This document shows, piece after piece, positions 26,264-34,577 of a stretch of 64,000 nt of DNA; the stretch's first letter is position 1, and each line of letters begins with the position of its first letter. The translations under genes and the position numbers were made by a program. Under the pieces are notes generated by a model. The model was not told where the DNA came from. It worked only from the letters and a program-made list of their open reading frames with translations, and ran no database searches. This DNA is from Caulobacter sp. UNC358MFTsu5.1 (GTDB lineage Bacteria; Pseudomonadota; Alphaproteobacteria; Caulobacterales; Caulobacteraceae). Location: assembly GCF_000712075.1 (NCBI RefSeq), contig NZ_JONW01000009.1, positions 372,001 to 436,000 on the forward strand, read 5' to 3'.

Positions 26264-27211
26264 CTACAGCCCCGCGCCTTCCTTCAGCCCCAGCATCAGG
26301 TTCAGGTTCTGCACCGCCGCGCCCGACGCGCCCTTGCCCAGGTTGTCGAGCAGGGCCACCAGGCGGACCTGCCCGCTGTTTTCCGAGCCGAACACGAACA
26401 GCTTCAGGCGGTTGGTGTTGTTCAGCCCCTCGGGATCCAGGGTCGTCAGGCTTTTCGCCTCGTGTAGCGACGCCACCTCGACGAAGGCTTCGCGGTCGTA
26501 GTGGTCGGCCAGGGCCTCGTGGATCTCGTTCATCGAGACGCTGCCGTTCAGCATGCTCAGGTGCAGCGGCAGCTCCACCAGCATGCCCTGAGCGTAGCGC
26601 CCGACGGCCGGGGTGAAGATCGGCCGGGTCAGCAGGCCGCCGTGCGCCTGGATCTCGGGCAGGTGCTTGTGGTTCAGGCCCGTGGCGTAGATGCGGTACG
26701 GGACCTTGGTATAGTGCGGCGAGGTCTCGTCCTCGAACTCGGCGATCATCGCCTTGCCGCCGCCGGTATAGCCCGACACGGCGTTGAACGAGAGCGGCAG
26801 GTCGGCGGCGATGATGTCGTTCGAGACCAGCGGCCGCACCAGGGCGATGGCGCCGGTCGCGTAGCAGCCGGGGTTCGACACCCGCGTCGACTTGGCCACC
26901 TTGCCGCGCTGCTCGTCGTCCAGCTCCGGGAAGCCGTAGGTCCAGCCGGCCGCGGTGCGATGGGCCGTCGAGGCGTCGATCACCTTGACCTTCGGGTCCT
27001 CGATCAGCGCCACGGCTTCCTTGGCCGCGTCGTCGGGCAGGCACAGGATCACGGCGTCGGCGCCGTTCAGCATCGCCTTGCGGGCCTCAGGATCCTTGCG
27101 CTTGTCCGGATCGATCGAGACCAGCTGCAGGTCCTTGCGACCGACCAGGCGCTCGCGGATCTGCAACCCGGTGGTGCCCGCTTCGCCGTCGATGAAGACC
27201 TTGGGGGCCAT
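26264..27211 (-). CDS. argC: N-acetyl-gamma-glutamyl-phosphate reductase (type 2)
   Basis: A 315-residue enzyme of arginine biosynthesis (third step, NADPH-dependent). Motifs: [18 protein letters not shown] at the N-terminus, the catalytic Cys in [17 protein letters not shown] near residue 117, [15 protein letters not shown] near 145 and a C-terminal [14 protein letters not shown]. Its length (about 310) marks the shorter ArgC type common in alphaproteobacteria. GGGAGGG precedes the ATG. It stands alone here, away from other arg genes. Confidence 0.96.
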   Translation of the reverse strand: MAPKVFIDGEAGTTGLQIRERLVGRKDLQLVSIDPDKRKDPEARKAMLNGADAVILCLPDDAAKEAVALIEDPKVKVIDASTAHRTAAGWTYGFPELDDEQRGKVAKSTRVSNPGCYATGAIALVRPLVSNDIIAADLPLSFNAVSGYTGGGKAMIAEFEDETSPHYTKVPYRIYATGLNHKHLPEIQAHGGLLTRPIFTPAVGRYAQGMLVELPLHLSMLNGSVSMNEIHEALADHYDREAFVEVASLHEAKSLTTLDPEGLNNTNRLKLFVFGSENSGQVRLVALLDNLGKGASGAAVQNLNLMLGLKEGAGL

Positions 27212-27366
27212 GCGCCCTCCCGTAACCCGAACTTGAGGAGCGGTCCCTCTAGCGTACTCCGATCGCGAGCGAAACGGGTCTTTGGGTCACGCCGGCCGGA
27301 TTGTCCGCCGTGCAATCCGCCGAGCCCATCCTATATCCGAGGTCTCGCCCGCCACCGGATATCGCC

Positions 27367-28014
27367 ATGACCAAGCCCCTGAAGATCGACTTCGTCTCCG
27401 ACGTCTCCTGCCCCTGGTGCATCGTCGGCCTGGGCGGTCTGGAGACGGCGCTCGCGCGGGTCGGCGACCTGGTCGAGGCCGACATCCACTTCCAGCCGTT
27501 CGAGCTGAACCCGAACATGCCGCCGGAAGGCCAGAACATCGTCGAGCACGTCGGTCAGAAATACGGTGCGACGCCCGAACAGTCGGCGGTCAACCGCAAG
27601 GCCATCCACGAACGCGCCGCCTCGGTGGGCTTCACGATGAAGACCAACGAGAACAGCCGCATCTACAACACCTTCGACGCCCACCGCCTGCTGCACTGGG
27701 CCGGGATCGTCGGCGGCCAGAAGGCGCTCAAGCGGGCCCTGTTCGACGCCTATTTCACCGACGGGCTCAGCCCTGCCGACCACGACGTCCTGGTGGCGGC
27801 CGCCGAGAAGGCGGGCCTCGACGGGGCGGCCGCGCGCCAGGTGCTGGCCTCGGGCCAGTACGGCCAGGAGGTCCGCGACGCCGAGCGCCGCTGGCAGGCC
27901 GCGGGGATCAATTCGGTGCCGGCCGTGGTGATCAACGACCGCTACCTGATCTCGGGCGGCCAGCCGCCGGAGTATTTCGAACAGGCCCTGCGCCAGATCG
28001 CCGCCGAGGCCTGA
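27367..28014 (+). CDS. DsbA-family oxidoreductase, FrnE-like
   Basis: A 215-residue thioredoxin-fold protein with a CPWC active site in DFVSDVSCPWCIVGLGGL (residues about 14-17) and the family's C-terminal INSVPAVVINDRYLISGGQ (cis-Pro loop). It has no signal peptide, so it acts in the cytoplasm, as in FrnE/polyketide-type isomerases. Divergent from argC. Substrate unknown. Confidence 0.9.
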   Translation: MTKPLKIDFVSDVSCPWCIVGLGGLETALARVGDLVEADIHFQPFELNPNMPPEGQNIVEHVGQKYGATPEQSAVNRKAIHERAASVGFTMKTNENSRIYNTFDAHRLLHWAGIVGGQKALKRALFDAYFTDGLSPADHDVLVAAAEKAGLDGAAARQVLASGQYGQEVRDAERRWQAAGINSVPAVVINDRYLISGGQPPEYFEQALRQIAAEA

Positions 28015-28057
28015 CGGGACCTGACCGGCGTTCGGTCAAATTTATTTACCGAGAAGC

Positions 28058-28082
28058 GGAGCCTTAGTCCGGCGAGGACGTT
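28058..28082 (+). promoter_or_regulatory. Possible EcfG/SigT-type promoter before the ECF sigma gene
   Basis: GGAGC at 28058 and CGTT at 28079-28082 are 16 bases apart, one mismatch from the general-stress consensus GGAAC-N16/17-CGTT. It lies 26 bp before the sigma gene ATG, which would allow autoregulation. Suggestive only. Confidence 0.3.
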
Positions 28083-28107
28083 CATTCCCCGAACGGGGAT
28101 TATCCGC

Positions 28108-28695
28108 ATGACCAATCAGACTTCGGCCCAAACCGCTTTCGAACGTGAGCTCGTCAGCCTGATCCCGCATCTGCGCGCCTTCGGCCGCTCGCTGACCGGC
28201 AACGCCAGCCACGGCGACGACCTGGCCCAGGACGCCCTGGCCAAGGCCTTGGCCTCGCGCGCCTCCTATCAGCCGGGCACCAACATGAAGGCCTGGACCT
28301 TCATGATCCTGCGCAACGTCTTCTACTCCGAGAAGCGCCGCTCGTGGCGCTCGTGCGCGCTGGACCCGGAGGTCGCCGAGCGCACCCTGGTCTCGAACTC
28401 CAACCCGACCGCCGCCCTGGAGCTGGACGAGATGCGCCGGGCGCTGGACATGCTGCCGCCCGACCAGCGCGAGGCCCTGATCCTGATCGGCGCCGCTGGG
28501 ATGTCCTACGAGGAAGTCGCCGAGGTCACCGGCGCCGCCCTGGGCACGATCAAGAGCCGCGTCAGCCGCGCGCGCGATCGCCTGGCCCTGATCTTCGCCG
28601 AGGGCCGGATCACCGAAGACCAGATGCCGGCCCACGCGGCCATGGCCTCGATCTTCCGCCAGATCGACGATTACCGGTCGCGTCAGGCCGCCTAG
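28108..28695 (+). CDS. ECF sigma factor, EcfG/general-stress type (SigT/SigU-like)
   Basis: A 195-residue sigma factor with region 2 (LVSLIPHLRAFGRSL, HGDDLAQDALAKAL, MKAWTFMILRNVFY) and region 4 (MLPPDQREALILIGAAGMSYEEVAEVTG, LGTIKSRVSRARDRL). The pattern is that of EcfG proteins, which carry out the general stress response of alphaproteobacteria. No nepR or phyR is next to it, so it may be a secondary paralogue (SigU-like) rather than the main one. A consensus EcfG promoter lies 2 kb away before two small stress-type genes. Confidence 0.88.
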   Translation: MTNQTSAQTAFERELVSLIPHLRAFGRSLTGNASHGDDLAQDALAKALASRASYQPGTNMKAWTFMILRNVFYSEKRRSWRSCALDPEVAERTLVSNSNPTAALELDEMRRALDMLPPDQREALILIGAAGMSYEEVAEVTGAALGTIKSRVSRARDRLALIFAEGRITEDQMPAHAAMASIFRQIDDYRSRQAA

Positions 28696-28717
28696 CGGCC
28701 ACACGCTGGACGAACTG

Positions 28718-28747
28718 AAAAGGCGGCGCCTAGTGCGCCGCCTTTTT
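28718..28747. terminator. Bidirectional terminator between the sigma gene and the DUF808 gene
   Basis: GGCGGCGC (28722-28729) and GCGCCGCC (28735-28742) form an 8-bp stem with loop CTAGT. It is flanked by AAAA on the left and TTTTT on the right, so it works in both directions. The loop contains the stop codon of the minus-strand DUF808 gene. Confidence 0.88.
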
Positions 28748-29671
28748 GCTGGGGATCAGGTGGATCGCGCCGACGATCGCGCCGCCCACGATCAGCCCCA
28801 CCACGGCCGAGCCCGCCGCCATGGCCAGCCAGCCCGTGATCGCGCCAACCACCGGGACCTGGCCGGCCCAGTGCGACGCGCCCTCCACCCAGTGCGGGAT
28901 CGGGGTCAGGTGGAAGTGCTCCAGGCCGTGGACGATGATGCCGCCGCCGACCCACAGCATGGCCGCGGTGCCGATCACGGTCAGGGCCTCCATGGTCACC
29001 GGCATCGCCTTGACCAGGCCGCGCCCCAGCCCCTGCAGCGCCTTCGAGCGCCCCTTGGCCAGGTGCAGGCCGATGTCGTCCATCTTCACGATCAGCCCGA
29101 CCATGCCGTAGACCGCCACGGTCAGCAGCACGCCGATAATGGCCAGGGCCGCCGCCTGTATGGCCAGGGGCTTGTCGGCGACATCGGCCAGGGCGATGGC
29201 CATGATCTCGCCGGACAGGATCAGGTCGGTGCGGATCGCCCCGTTGACCTTCTGGGTCTCGAGTTCGGCGCTGCTGAGGGCGAAGTCCTCGGCCTCGTCG
29301 CCGGCCACCTCGTGCTCGACGAAGGCCTCGATGATCTTCTCGGTGGCCTCGAAGGCCAGGTACGCGCCGCCGACCATCAGGATCGGGGTCACGGCCCAGG
29401 GGGCGAAGGCGCTGAGGATCAGGGCGCCGGGCAGCAGGAACAGCAGCTTGTTGCGGAACGAGCCGACCGCGATCTTCCAGACGATCGGCAGCTCGCGCTC
29501 GGGCGTGAAGCCCATGGCGTAGCCCGGCGTGACGGCGGTGTCATCGACCACCACCCCGGCGGCCTTGACCCCGGCCTTGCCGGCGGCGCCGCTCACGTCG
29601 TCCAGCGAGGCGGCCGCCAGCTTGGTGATGCCGGCGATGTCGTCGAGAAGGGCGGCGAGGCCGGAGGGCAT
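28730..29671 (-). CDS. DUF808 family inner-membrane protein (YedI-like)
   Basis: A 313-residue protein. It starts MPSGLAALLDDIAGITKLAAASLDD, the typical DUF808 N-terminus, and has ATEKIIEAFVEHE, TDLILSGEIMAIALADV and at least five hydrophobic segments. Resembles E. coli YedI. Function unknown. Confidence 0.9.
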   Translation of the reverse strand: MPSGLAALLDDIAGITKLAAASLDDVSGAAGKAGVKAAGVVVDDTAVTPGYAMGFTPERELPIVWKIAVGSFRNKLLFLLPGALILSAFAPWAVTPILMVGGAYLAFEATEKIIEAFVEHEVAGDEAEDFALSSAELETQKVNGAIRTDLILSGEIMAIALADVADKPLAIQAAALAIIGVLLTVAVYGMVGLIVKMDDIGLHLAKGRSKALQGLGRGLVKAMPVTMEALTVIGTAAMLWVGGGIIVHGLEHFHLTPIPHWVEGASHWAGQVPVVGAITGWLAMAAGSAVVGLIVGGAIVGAIHLIPSKKAAH

Positions 29672-29739
29672 GGACGGATTCTCTGCAGCGAAGGGAGGAG
29701 CCTAGGCGAATAGACCGGACTGCTCGCTCCGGTCGAGCC

Positions 29740-29946
29740 CTAACCCTTCTTGAGGACCGCGTCGGCCTTGCCGTCGATCCGCTTTTCCTCGGCATTGGAC
29801 ATCCGGCCGGCTTTCACGGCCTGGCTGGCGCGGGCCTTGGCGTTACGGGCGTGGGCCTTGTCCTCGATCGGATAGGCGCGCTTCTCCGGTTCGGCGAAGG
29901 CCTTGTCGGGCAGCTTGTCGCGTTTCTCGGTGTTCAATTCGGCCAT
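29740..29946 (-). CDS. Small Lys/Ala-rich hydrophilic protein
   Basis: A 68-residue soluble protein (KRDKLPDKAFAEPEKRAYPI, HARNAKARASQAVKAGRMS), similar in style to small proteins found in alphaproteobacterial general-stress regulons. The start at 29946 has AAGGAA upstream. It lies 4 bp downstream of the next small gene and is probably in the same transcript, below an EcfG-type promoter. Function unknown. Confidence 0.7.
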   Translation of the reverse strand: MAELNTEKRDKLPDKAFAEPEKRAYPIEDKAHARNAKARASQAVKAGRMSNAEEKRIDGKADAVLKKG

Positions 29947-29950
29947 GGCG

Positions 29951-30169
29951 TCATTCCTTCGGATGAGCCCGGCCCAGCCCTTCGGTCGGGCCGTCGTCCT
30001 CGTCGTCGGGCGTGACGACCTCGGTCGGCTCCCTCTGCCGCGCCAGGTCGCGGGCGCCGACCCCGCCGCCATGCTCGATATTGAGATTGGCTTCGACCAT
30101 GGAGGGGTCGTAGACGCCGTCGTCCTCGTCGCCGTTGGTCACGTCGAGGGTCTCGTGGGGTTCAGCCAT
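29951..30169 (-). CDS. Small acidic hydrophilic protein
   Basis: A 72-residue, Asp/Glu-rich protein without hydrophobic segments (DVTNGDEDDGVYDPSM, PTEVVTPDDEDDGPTEG). GGAGAAC precedes the ATG. First gene of a two-gene unit behind an EcfG-type promoter. Unknown function; a stress role is inferred from the promoter. Confidence 0.65.
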   Translation of the reverse strand: MAEPHETLDVTNGDEDDGVYDPSMVEANLNIEHGGGVGARDLARQREPTEVVTPDDEDDGPTEGLGRAHPKE

Positions 30170-30195
30170 GGGAGTTCTCCGTCTCTCCCCAAGCC

Positions 30196-30221
30196 AACGA
30201 CGGTCGGAGGCAGGACGTTCC
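30196..30221 (-). promoter_or_regulatory. EcfG (SigT)-type general-stress promoter
   Basis: Read on the minus strand: GGAAC (30221-30217), 17 bases, CGTT (30199-30196), an exact match to the alphaproteobacterial EcfG consensus GGAAC-N16/17-CGTT. The CGTT lies 27 bp upstream of the ATG at 30169, well placed for transcription of the two small genes. Confidence 0.72.
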
Positions 30222-30342
30222 CCCAGATTCCCTGCGGCGCGCTTCAGAATAAAATCAGAGCCTGTGGCAGTTGCGATCGGAACGCGGCACGCCAGATATT
30301 CGGGACGCCGGCGCGGGGTCGGCGAGCCTCCAGAGATTCTCC

Positions 30343-31419
30343 ATGCCCACCCTGTTCGATCCGCTTGTCGTCGGCGACCTGAAGTTGCCCAACCGCGTCG
30401 TCATGGCGCCGCTGACCCGCCTGCGGGCCGGCCCGACCCAGATTCCCAACGCCCTGATGGCCGAGTACTACGCCCAGCGCGCCTCGGCCGGCCTGCTGAT
30501 CACCGAGGGCGTGCCCGTCACGCCGCAGGGCGTCGGCTACCAAGGCGTGCCCGGCATCTGGTCCCAGGCGCAGGTCGAGGGCTGGAAGCAGGTGACCAAG
30601 GCCGTGCACGACAAGGGCGGCCGCATCTTCATTCAGCTGTGGCACGTGGGCCGGGTCTCCGATCCGTCGTTCCACGACGGCGCGGCGCCGGTCGGTCCCA
30701 GCGCGATCCCGGCCAAGGGCCATGTCAGCCTGCTGCGTCCCGAACGCCCCTACCCGACGCCCCGCGCCCTGACGACCGAGGAAGTCGCCGGCGTGGTCGA
30801 GGCCTTCCGCCAGGGCGCCGAGAACGCCAAGGCCGCCGGCTTCGACGGCGCCGAAATCCACGGCGCCAACGGCTACCTGCTCGACCAATTCCTGCAGGAC
30901 GGCTCGAACCAGCGCACCGACCAGTACGGCGGCCTGATCGAGAACCGCGCGCGCCTGCTGCTGGAAGTCGCAGACGCGGTGGCCTCGGTGTTCGGCCCCG
31001 GCCGGGTCGGGGTGCACCTGGCTCCGCGCGCCGACAGCCACTCGATGGGCGACAGCGACCTGACCGCCACCTTCGGCTACGCGGCCAAGGAACTGGGCAA
31101 GCGTCGGATCGCCTTCCTGTGCGCCCGCGAATACGAAGGCCCCGACAGCCTGGGCGTGGACCTGAAGGCGGCGTTCGGCGGCGTCTACATCGCCAACGAG
31201 AAGTTCACCCGCGAAACCGCCCAGGCGGCGCTCGACGCCGGCAAGTACGACGCTGTCGCGTTCGGCAAGGCCTTCATCGCCAATCCGGACCTGGTGGAGC
31301 GCCTGCGGCTCGACGCGCCGCTCAACGCCCCCGACCCGACCACCTTCTACGGCGGCGACGGCCGGGGCTATGTCGACTACCCCACGCTCAAGACGCCCGT
31401 CCCGGCCGCCGCCGAGTAG
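30343..31419 (+). CDS. Old-yellow-enzyme family alkene reductase / NADH:flavin oxidoreductase
   Basis: A 358-residue FMN-dependent ene-reductase. OYE motifs: NRVVMAPLTRLRAG near residue 17, FIQLWHVGRVSDP near 97, FDGAEIHGANGYLLDQF near 168 and TDQYGGLIENRARLLLEV near 195. It resembles NemA-type enzymes acting on enones, N-ethylmaleimide and nitro compounds. No regulator of the NemR type is adjacent. Confidence 0.93.
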   Translation: MPTLFDPLVVGDLKLPNRVVMAPLTRLRAGPTQIPNALMAEYYAQRASAGLLITEGVPVTPQGVGYQGVPGIWSQAQVEGWKQVTKAVHDKGGRIFIQLWHVGRVSDPSFHDGAAPVGPSAIPAKGHVSLLRPERPYPTPRALTTEEVAGVVEAFRQGAENAKAAGFDGAEIHGANGYLLDQFLQDGSNQRTDQYGGLIENRARLLLEVADAVASVFGPGRVGVHLAPRADSHSMGDSDLTATFGYAAKELGKRRIAFLCAREYEGPDSLGVDLKAAFGGVYIANEKFTRETAQAALDAGKYDAVAFGKAFIANPDLVERLRLDAPLNAPDPTTFYGGDGRGYVDYPTLKTPVPAAAE

Positions 31420-31436
31420 GATTTCCGTCCGAGTCC

Positions 31437-31493
31437 GTATCCGCTGCGCCATTTGCCGCGTTGGGTCTTCACCACGCGCCGCGCAGCGGATAC
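31437..31493. repeat. Perfect 13-bp inverted repeat between two genes
   Basis: GTATCCGCTGCGC (31437-31449) and GCGCAGCGGATAC (31481-31493) are exact complements with a 31-base spacer. They lie between the OYE stop and the next ATG, 10 bp before that start. No T-run follows, so it is more like a leader structure or paired operator than a terminator. Confidence 0.75.
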
Positions 31494-31503
31494 AGGCTTA
31501 ACC

Positions 31504-31938
31504 ATGAGCAAGACCAATGATCACTGGAAGACCATCCTGCTACGCGGCGCCAACGCCCTGGCCTTCCGGATCACCAGCCCGCCGACCGCCGTCAAGCCGA
31601 TCATGGTCGCCGAACCCGCGCCCCAGAAGCGCGCCCTGCCGGTGGTGGTCTATCACGCGGTGGCCGCCTGCGCCCTTGTCGACGGCTGGGTCGCGACCGG
31701 CGAAGGCGAGGTCCTGATCGACCGTCCCGCCATCCTGACCCGCCAGAAGCTGGCCAACGCCAAGGCCGCGGAACCGCCCGGCAGCACCCAGTCGCCGTTC
31801 TCGACCGGCTATGCGGCCGACTACCGGCTGGAGCTGGCCCGTCTGGCCTGGCTGGCGATCATCGATGACCCGGAAGCCCGCCTCGAAGCCCTGGCCGCGC
31901 TCTACACCCCGCCGGAGCCCCGGGTGAAGCTGGTCTAG
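31504..31938 (+). CDS. Conserved-looking protein of unknown function
   Basis: A 144-residue soluble protein with no recognised domain. It has VVVYHAVAACALVDGWVATGEG in the middle and YRLELARLAWLAIIDDPEARLEAL near the end, and codon use like its neighbours. It starts just after the 13-bp inverted repeat and is convergent with glyoxalase I, 9 bp from its stop. Confidence 0.6.
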   Translation: MSKTNDHWKTILLRGANALAFRITSPPTAVKPIMVAEPAPQKRALPVVVYHAVAACALVDGWVATGEGEVLIDRPAILTRQKLANAKAAEPPGSTQSPFSTGYAADYRLELARLAWLAIIDDPEARLEALAALYTPPEPRVKLV

Positions 31939-31947
31939 CGCCGCCTT

Positions 31948-32385
31948 CTACCAGGCGCCCGTGTTCGGCATCGAGGCCCACGGCTCGGCCGGGTCCAGGT
32001 TGCCGTCCTGCAGCAGCTCCACCGAGATGTTGTCGGGCGAGCGGACGAAGGCCATGTGGCCGTCGCGCGGCGGACGGTTGATCGTCACGCCCATGTCCAT
32101 CAGCCGCTGGCAGGTCTCGTAGATGTCGTCCACCCGATAGGCCAGGTGGCCGAAGTTACGGCCGCCCTGATAGTCCTCGGGATCCCAGTTGTAGGTCAGC
32201 TCGACCAGCGGCGCCTTGCGCTCCTTGGCCAGCTCGACGTCTTCCGGCGCGGCCAGGAACACCAGGGTGAAACGACCCTTGTCGTTCTCCATCCGGTACA
32301 TCTCGGTCAGGCCCAGCCCCTCGCAATAGAAGCGCAGCGAGGCGTCGAGGTCCTTCACGCGGACCATGGTGTGCAGATAGCGCAT
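31948..32385 (-). CDS. gloA: Lactoylglutathione lyase (glyoxalase I)
   Basis: A 145-residue metalloenzyme that turns the methylglyoxal-glutathione adduct into S-lactoylglutathione. Typical features: RYLHTMVRVKDLDASLRFY at the N-terminus (metal His), ELTYNWDPEDYQGGRNFGHLAY, and RSPDNISVELLQ (metal Glu). The start at 32385 is chosen for the standard N-terminus. Confidence 0.93.
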   Translation of the reverse strand: MRYLHTMVRVKDLDASLRFYCEGLGLTEMYRMENDKGRFTLVFLAAPEDVELAKERKAPLVELTYNWDPEDYQGGRNFGHLAYRVDDIYETCQRLMDMGVTINRPPRDGHMAFVRSPDNISVELLQDGNLDPAEPWASMPNTGAW

Positions 32386-32474
32386 GGGCGGCTCCCGAAA
32401 GTGGAGAGGTCTGTCGAGCCGGCAGGATACAGCGGCGGCGCGGCGGCCCGCACCCCACAAATCGCCCTGGAAGG

Positions 32475-32657
32475 CTACTTCGCGGCCTGGACGCCCTGGC
32501 CTTGCAGCACCTGCTGGGCCCGCTCGACGGCTTCCATCAGATTGCCCAGGGCCAGGCCCTCGGGGCTGTCGGCGCGGTAGATCTCGCGCAGGGCCGGAAC
32601 CCGGTCCTTGCAGGCGGCCATCGCGTCCAGGGCCCGATCGATCTTTCGCGTCAGCAT
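32475..32657 (-). CDS. Small helical protein of unknown function
   Basis: A 60-residue frame (MLTRKIDRALDAMAACKDRV, NLMEAVERAQQVLQGQGV) predicted to be helical and soluble. It fills the gap between gloA and the ABC exporter on the same strand. Upstream binding site is weak, so it is a modest call. Confidence 0.45.
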   Translation of the reverse strand: MLTRKIDRALDAMAACKDRVPALREIYRADSPEGLALGNLMEAVERAQQVLQGQGVQAAK

Positions 32658-32712
32658 GTCCGTAACCGCCAGAAATGTTCTACGTTCGTTCTACAATGGC
32701 GGTTTTCGGATA

Positions 32713-34572
32713 TCAATCGACGACCGCCCCCGCTTCCACAGGTTTCTCCCGAGTCTGTCGCCGCCACAACGCCGCGTATTCGCCCCCAGCCTCCAAAAGC
32801 GCCGCATGGGGGCCACGCTCCACAACCTTTCCACGGCGCAGGACGACGATCTCGTCGGCGTCGGCGATCGTCGACAGGCGGTGGGCGACCACCAGGGTCG
32901 TGCGCCCTTCCCTCGCCTTGCGCAGAGTGGCCTGGATGGCGGCCTCGGTACGGCTGTCCAGGGCGCTGGTCGCCTCGTCCAGGATCAGCACGCGCGGATC
33001 GGCCAGCAGGGCCCGGGCGATGCCCACCCGCTGGCGCTCGCCGCCCGACAGCTTCAGCCCCCGCTCGCCGACCTTGGTGGCCATACCCTCGGGCAGGTTG
33101 CGGATGAACTCGCCCAGTTCGGCCGCCTCGGCGGCGGCCCAGACCTCGGCCTCGGAGGCGTCGGGACGGGCGAAGGCGATGTTGGCCATCACCGTGTCGT
33201 TGAACAGGGCCACGTCCTGCGGCACCAGGGCGACGGCGCGACGCAGCGATCCCTGCTTGAGCGCCTTCAGGTCGTGGCTGTCCAGGGTCACCCGCCCGGC
33301 CTGGGGATCGATCATCCGCAGGGCCAGGCGCACCAGGGTGGTCTTGCCCGCGCCCGAGGGACCGACGATGGCGACGGTGGTTCCCGGCCGGGCCGTGAAG
33401 GTCACGCCCTGCAGGCCCTCCGAACGCGCGCCGTGACGGAACGAGACGCCCTCGAAGGCCACGGCCCCGCCGCGCCGGTCGGCGGGCGGCGGCAGGTCGA
33501 TGGCGTCGGGCGCGTCGGCCACGTCGGGCTGGGCGCGACGCAGGTCGAGCATGGCCTCCATGTCGATGAACGACTGGCGGATCTCGCGATAGGCGAAGCC
33601 CAGGATGTTCAGCGGGCCGTACAGGTTGACCAGGATCAGCACGGCGGCGGTCACGTCGCCGGGCCCGATCCGGCCGGCGGCCGCCTCGCCCCCGGCCAGG
33701 ATGGCCATCACGCCCAGGCCCAGGCTCATCACCGCCGACTGCACGGTGTTGAGCAGGGTCAGGGAGTTGGTCGCCTTGATGTTGGCCGCGCCGTAGGCCG
33801 TCAGGGCGTTGTCATAGCCGCCGACCGCCCGCTCCTCGGCCCCGAAGGCCTTGACCGTCTCGTAGTTCAGCAGGGCGTCCACGGCCCGCCCGGCGGCCTC
33901 GGCGTCGGCCTCGTTCATCACCCGGCGATGGCCGATCCGCCAGTCCGAGATCGTGAAGGTCACCACGCCGTAGATCACCACCGTGACCACGGCCGTCAGG
34001 GCGAAGCGCCAGTCATAGGCCTTGGCCAGCACGATGGCGGCCATGATCAGTTCCACCGCCGTCGGCGCGATGTTGAACACCAGGCCGCGCAGCAGGAAAT
34101 CCATCGACCGCGCGCCGCGATCGATCACCCGCGACAGCGAGCCGGTGCGCTTGGTCTGGTGGAAGTCGATCGACAGCGACAGGGCGTGGGCGAAGGTCTC
34201 GACCGCCGCGCGGGTCTGGGCGGCCTGGGCCACCGGCGTGAACACCGCGTCGCGCGCCTGGGGGGCCACCGCGGAGATGAAGCGGATCAAGGCCCAGCCG
34301 CCGGCCAGGGCGGCGAAGGTCAGCCCCACCTGCACGGCCGCGCCCTGCCCCGCCGTCAGGGCGTTGACCGCCTTGCCCAGCAGAAGCGGCGCGATCACGC
34401 CCAGGAACTTGCCCGCGAAGGTCAACACCAGGGCCAGGGTCAAGCGCCAGCGCAGGCCGGGGGCCTTGGAGCGCATCACCAGGCCGAACAGGTCGGCCAT
34501 GGCCTTCCAGCCGTTGGCCTTGACCTCGGGGGCGGCCACGGCGCCCGCCACGGCTCCGGATCGCGGCGCCAT
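32713..34572 (-). CDS. ABC exporter, Atm1/ABCB7-like (permease-ATPase fusion)
   Basis: A 619-residue half-transporter. The membrane domain (about 45-335, six helices) contains FHQTKRTGSLSRVIDRG and LLNYETVKAFGAEERAV, sequences typical of Atm1-type exporters of glutathione persulfide or heavy metals. The ATPase domain (about 385-600) has Walker A GPSGAGKTTL, signature LSGGERQRVGIARALL, Walker B VLILDEATSALD and the H-loop VAHRLSTI. Its start lies 5 bp from the stop of the lipoprotein gene upstream, so the two are probably cotranscribed. The frame stays open further upstream, but that part runs antisense over the lipoprotein gene and is not coding. Confidence 0.92.
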   Translation of the reverse strand: MAPRSGAVAGAVAAPEVKANGWKAMADLFGLVMRSKAPGLRWRLTLALVLTFAGKFLGVIAPLLLGKAVNALTAGQGAAVQVGLTFAALAGGWALIRFISAVAPQARDAVFTPVAQAAQTRAAVETFAHALSLSIDFHQTKRTGSLSRVIDRGARSMDFLLRGLVFNIAPTAVELIMAAIVLAKAYDWRFALTAVVTVVIYGVVTFTISDWRIGHRRVMNEADAEAAGRAVDALLNYETVKAFGAEERAVGGYDNALTAYGAANIKATNSLTLLNTVQSAVMSLGLGVMAILAGGEAAAGRIGPGDVTAAVLILVNLYGPLNILGFAYREIRQSFIDMEAMLDLRRAQPDVADAPDAIDLPPPADRRGGAVAFEGVSFRHGARSEGLQGVTFTARPGTTVAIVGPSGAGKTTLVRLALRMIDPQAGRVTLDSHDLKALKQGSLRRAVALVPQDVALFNDTVMANIAFARPDASEAEVWAAAEAAELGEFIRNLPEGMATKVGERGLKLSGGERQRVGIARALLADPRVLILDEATSALDSRTEAAIQATLRKAREGRTTLVVAHRLSTIADADEIVVLRRGKVVERGPHAALLEAGGEYAALWRRQTREKPVEAGAVVD

Positions 34573-34577
34573 GCCCC

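Noticed and set aside
28108..28695. Whether this sigma factor is the main general-stress SigT with NepR/PhyR
   Set aside because: No nepR- or phyR-like gene was found in the flanking sequence, so only an EcfG-like paralogue can be claimed.
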